In this document: positions 4,961 to 6,534 of the stretch, one piece after another
Numbering within the stretch: the first letter of the stretch is position 1
How the letters are laid out: each line of letters starts with the position of its first letter
Assembly: GCA_015487985.1 (NCBI GenBank)
Contig: WFOP01000110.1
Span: 1 to 6,534 of the forward strand
DNA length: 6,534 nt
Origin: Hyphomicrobiales bacterium
GTDB taxonomy: Bacteria > Pseudomonadota > Alphaproteobacteria > Rhizobiales > Devosiaceae
Direction of reading: 5' to 3'
Notes under the pieces: generated by a model
Database searches by the model: none
What the model saw: only the letters and a program-made list of their open reading frames with translations
What the model was told of the DNA's origin: nothing
Position numbers and translations under genes: made by a program

Positions 4961-5094
4961 GCGAGATATAACAATGGCGCATCTCGAAGGAGAAACTTCG
5001 AACGTGCCAACGAGCTTCAACGCAAGCCTCCGGTCGTCCGGCGCCCCATTGAAGCATGAGCAAAGCGAATTTGCGCGAGATATAACAATGGCGC
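4961..5094. repeat. 20-bp direct repeat bracketing a structured spacer; right copy overlaps tRNA-Arg 3' end
   Basis: The same 20 bases occur at 4961-4980 and 5075-5094, 114 bp apart. Read on the minus strand the unit is GCGCCATTGTTATATCTCGC. In the right copy the first six bases are the last six of tRNA-Arg, including CCA; the rest is flanking DNA. The 94-bp spacer is rich in inverted repeats: TCGAAG/CTTCGA (4984-4989 with 4996-5001), GCTTCAA/TTGAAGC (5014-5020 with 5049-5055) and GCAAA/TTTGC (5060-5064 with 5070-5074). Repeats of a tRNA 3' end are typical of site-specific integration scars (attL/attR), but no integrase or cargo is present. A decayed partial tRNA duplication is an alternative. 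Confidence 0.7.
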
Positions 5095-5165
5095 GCTCGG
5101 GAAGATTCGAACTCCCGACCCCTTGATTCGTAGTCAAGTACTCTATCCAGCTGAGCTACGAGCGC
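5089..5165 (-). tRNA. tRNA-Arg (anticodon ACG)
   Basis: This is a complete 77-nt tRNA on the minus strand with CCA encoded. The acceptor stem is GCGCTCG (5165-5159) paired with CGAGCGC (5099-5093). It continues with TA at positions 8-9, D-arm GCTC...GAG, and an anticodon stem CTTGA/TCAAG around the loop CTACGAA, giving anticodon ACG (reads CGU; A34 is normally converted to inosine by TadA). The T-arm is GGGAG/CTTCC with loop TTCGAAT, followed by discriminator G and CCA. A longer GCGCGC pairing at the ends would misplace the TA of positions 8-9, so these ends are preferred. Confidence 0.96.
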
Positions 5166-5203
5166 GCATGCCTTGGCCATATGACGGACAGGGCGGCGCA
5201 AGC

Positions 5204-5231
5204 ATTATACCGACCCGGTGCACGATGCAAG
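5204..5231 (-). promoter_or_regulatory. Promoter of tRNA-Arg
   Basis: On the minus strand a perfect -10 TATAAT (5209-5204) lies 16 bp after CTTGCA (5231-5226), a -35 of the TTGC type common in alphaproteobacteria. Transcription would start near 5197, leaving a leader of about 30 nt before the tRNA 5' end at 5165. A perfect TTGACA at 5246-5241 is too far from TATAAT (31 bp) to pair with it. Confidence 0.6.
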
Positions 5232-5287
5232 GGCTGGTTTTGTCAAATAGGTGCAATTGTGAAAATTTTTGCGAATTAAAAACCTGT

Positions 5288-6532
5288 TCAGCTCAGGCGT
5301 TTGCTCCGGGGAAGCCGAATTTCAAACCGGGTGCCGTTCTGCTGCTCGACATGACTCAGCTTCCCCCCGTGGGCCTCGATAATCTCGCGGGCGATAGCCA
5401 GGCCCAAACCGGTGCCACCGGCGCGTGCAGAGCCTTCAAATGCGACAAACAGATTGTCCAGTGCGCGGGGGGGAAGTCCGGGACCATTGTCAGAAATGCC
5501 AACGGTAAAGCAAACAGGGTCCTCAGCATAATCTATACATATCTGGGGTAGTTCATGTTCAGAGCCCACGCTCTCGAGTGCTTCGCGGGCGTTCTTCATC
5601 AGGTTGAGCATCACCCGCGCCATCTGGTCGGGATCAACAAATATTGACACTGCATCGGGCACTTTGTTTTTCAGGGAAATCCGGGGATGGCCGGCAAGAC
5701 CGGCGTCAAATGCGGCTTCATCAATCAATGCGTGCAGGTCTACCAGTTGCGGCTTTGGCGGCACGGTGCTCTGGCGGCCATAATCAATAACCGACTGAAC
5801 AAAACCGATGGCTTTATCCAGTGTGTGCACCAGGCGGGGGGCAAGTCTTTGCACCTGGGGGTCTTCAAGAGTGGCCACCTGATCGGAAAGCAATTGCGCC
5901 GAAGAAAGCGTATTGCGTAAATCATGATTGATTTTTGCCACCGCCAAACCAAGGTCCGCCAAATGCCGGCGCTGGCCAAGCATGGAAAATATATTGCTTT
6001 CCATGCCCTCCAACTCCCGCAGCATGATACCGATTTCGTCCTTGCGATTGGAGGAGGAAATAATCAGCGATGCGTTTTCCGGGGCAGAGCGAAAAGCAAC
6101 CATGTTTGCCGTGATGTGCTGGATAGGCTTGATCAGCAGCCCGTTCAGGAACAGGAAAATAGCGCCGGCAGTCATCCCCGCAATCAAGATGGAAAGAAAG
6201 AAGATATTTAGTGCATAAACCATCAGGGCATCACGCAAGGGGGCCTCGGGCATGATGATTTCGATCACATCGCCGCCGGTTTCTGGCGTTGCCCCAATTA
6301 TGCGCAGGGTGCGCCCGCCACCAAAAACCAGAACATCCAGGCCTCCGGCAATAAGGGCTAGGGGATTGCGCTGACGGGTATCGGCTGTAACCACGGAACT
6401 GGGCATTTTCACATCAGAGCGCTCCAGTAACTGGCTTTGACCATCGCGCCTGAAAACAATGGCATCGGCGCCGGCGGTTTCAAGCAAACGATCTGCCAGA
6501 TCGCCGGGCAGTTCCATATCCTGAGGCACCGC
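5288..6532 (-). CDS. HAMP-domain sensor histidine kinase, N-terminus outside window
   Basis: This membrane sensor kinase autophosphorylates on His and passes phosphate to an unseen response regulator. The frame runs out of the right edge with no stop. The GTG at 6529 is the first possible start in view but is probably internal, since a first membrane helix would be expected upstream. Counting from that GTG, residues 1-100 are a periplasmic sensor region without a recognised domain. A membrane helix spans about 102-128, HAMP about 130-183 (LLIKPIQHIT...RKDEIGIML), and the dimerisation box KINHDLRNTLSSAQ has phospho-acceptor H202. The ATPase domain has the N box MLNLMKNAREAL (N309, N313), G1 DNGPGLP (347-353) and G2 GGTGLGLAIAREI (371-383). 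The catalytic residues appear intact. The C-terminus is complete (TGA at 5290-5288). No clear terminator follows before the tRNA promoter. The signal sensed and the partner regulator are unknown; no link to the cytochrome cluster is shown. Confidence 0.95.
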   Translation of the reverse strand, partial: AVPQDMELPGDLADRLLETAGADAIVFRRDGQSQLLERSDVKMPSSVVTADTRQRNPLALIAGGLDVLVFGGGRTLRIIGATPETGGDVIEIIMPEAPLRDALMVYALNIFFLSILIAGMTAGAIFLFLNGLLIKPIQHITANMVAFRSAPENASLIISSSNRKDEIGIMLRELEGMESNIFSMLGQRRHLADLGLAVAKINHDLRNTLSSAQLLSDQVATLEDPQVQRLAPRLVHTLDKAIGFVQSVIDYGRQSTVPPKPQLVDLHALIDEAAFDAGLAGHPRISLKNKVPDAVSIFVDPDQMARVMLNLMKNAREALESVGSEHELPQICIDYAEDPVCFTVGISDNGPGLPPRALDNLFVAFEGSARAGGTGLGLAIAREIIEAHGGKLSHVEQQNGTRFEIRLPRSKRLS

Positions 6533-6534
6533 AT

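Noticed and set aside
4956..5201. Minus-strand frame of 81 codons with VAQLDRVLDYESRGREFESS
   Set aside because: This is the translation of the tRNA-Arg gene itself, a common false ORF. Its repeated HCYIS is only the 20-bp DNA repeat read in frame.
5241..5246. Perfect -35 TTGACA upstream of the tRNA
   Set aside because: The TATAAT is 31 bp away and no -10 lies 16-18 bp downstream. CTTGCA at 5231-5226 fits better.

Overview
The window looks like part of an alphaproteobacterial chromosome. The evidence is the Rhizobiales/Rhodobacter-like character of the proteins (PPK2, DUF924, a class II cytochrome c', a Tat-exported YkuD L,D-transpeptidase, a HAMP histidine kinase of the HDLRN type), a tRNA-Arg(ACG) of typical alphaproteobacterial form, and moderate GC. 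The order cannot be fixed from sequence alone, and no replication, phage or transposase gene is visible.

Layout, left to right. (1) The 3' end of a polyphosphate kinase 2 gene (+, cut by the window edge) converges on a DUF924 gene (-). (2) A 229-bp regulatory gap follows. It holds a tandemly duplicated ribosome-binding segment for the DUF924 gene, overlapping dyads, and a perfect intrinsic terminator on the + strand that has no obvious + strand gene to terminate. (3) A + strand cytochrome cluster covers 1245-3623: a membrane-anchored monoheme cytochrome c, a small exported His/Cys protein resembling CopL/DUF2946-type metal-handling proteins, an unusually long cytochrome c', and a diheme cytochrome c starting 4 nt after it. 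(4) A small exported protein of unknown function and a Tat-dependent L,D-transpeptidase follow, closed by a strong terminator. (5) A non-coding stretch carries a 20-bp direct repeat, one copy of which covers the 3' end of a minus-strand tRNA-Arg gene. (6) The right end is the C-terminal 414 codons of a membrane sensor histidine kinase (-), cut by the window edge.

How the parts may work together (inference): the cytochromes would sit in the periplasm or at the inner membrane and form a short electron-transfer or gas/metal-stress module. Similar TGAAT...ATTCA dyads lie before the first cytochrome gene and before the cytochrome c'/diheme pair, which suggests shared control. No terminal oxidase, dehydrogenase or metal pump is in the window, so the electron donor and acceptor are unknown.

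No stretch longer than 300 bases lacks a gene. The two largest gaps are 1016-1244 and 4814-5088. I found no CRISPR array, insertion sequence or complete mobile element. The most interesting items are the orphan terminator with its candidate small RNA or attenuated leader, the paired dyads, and the tRNA-associated direct repeat.
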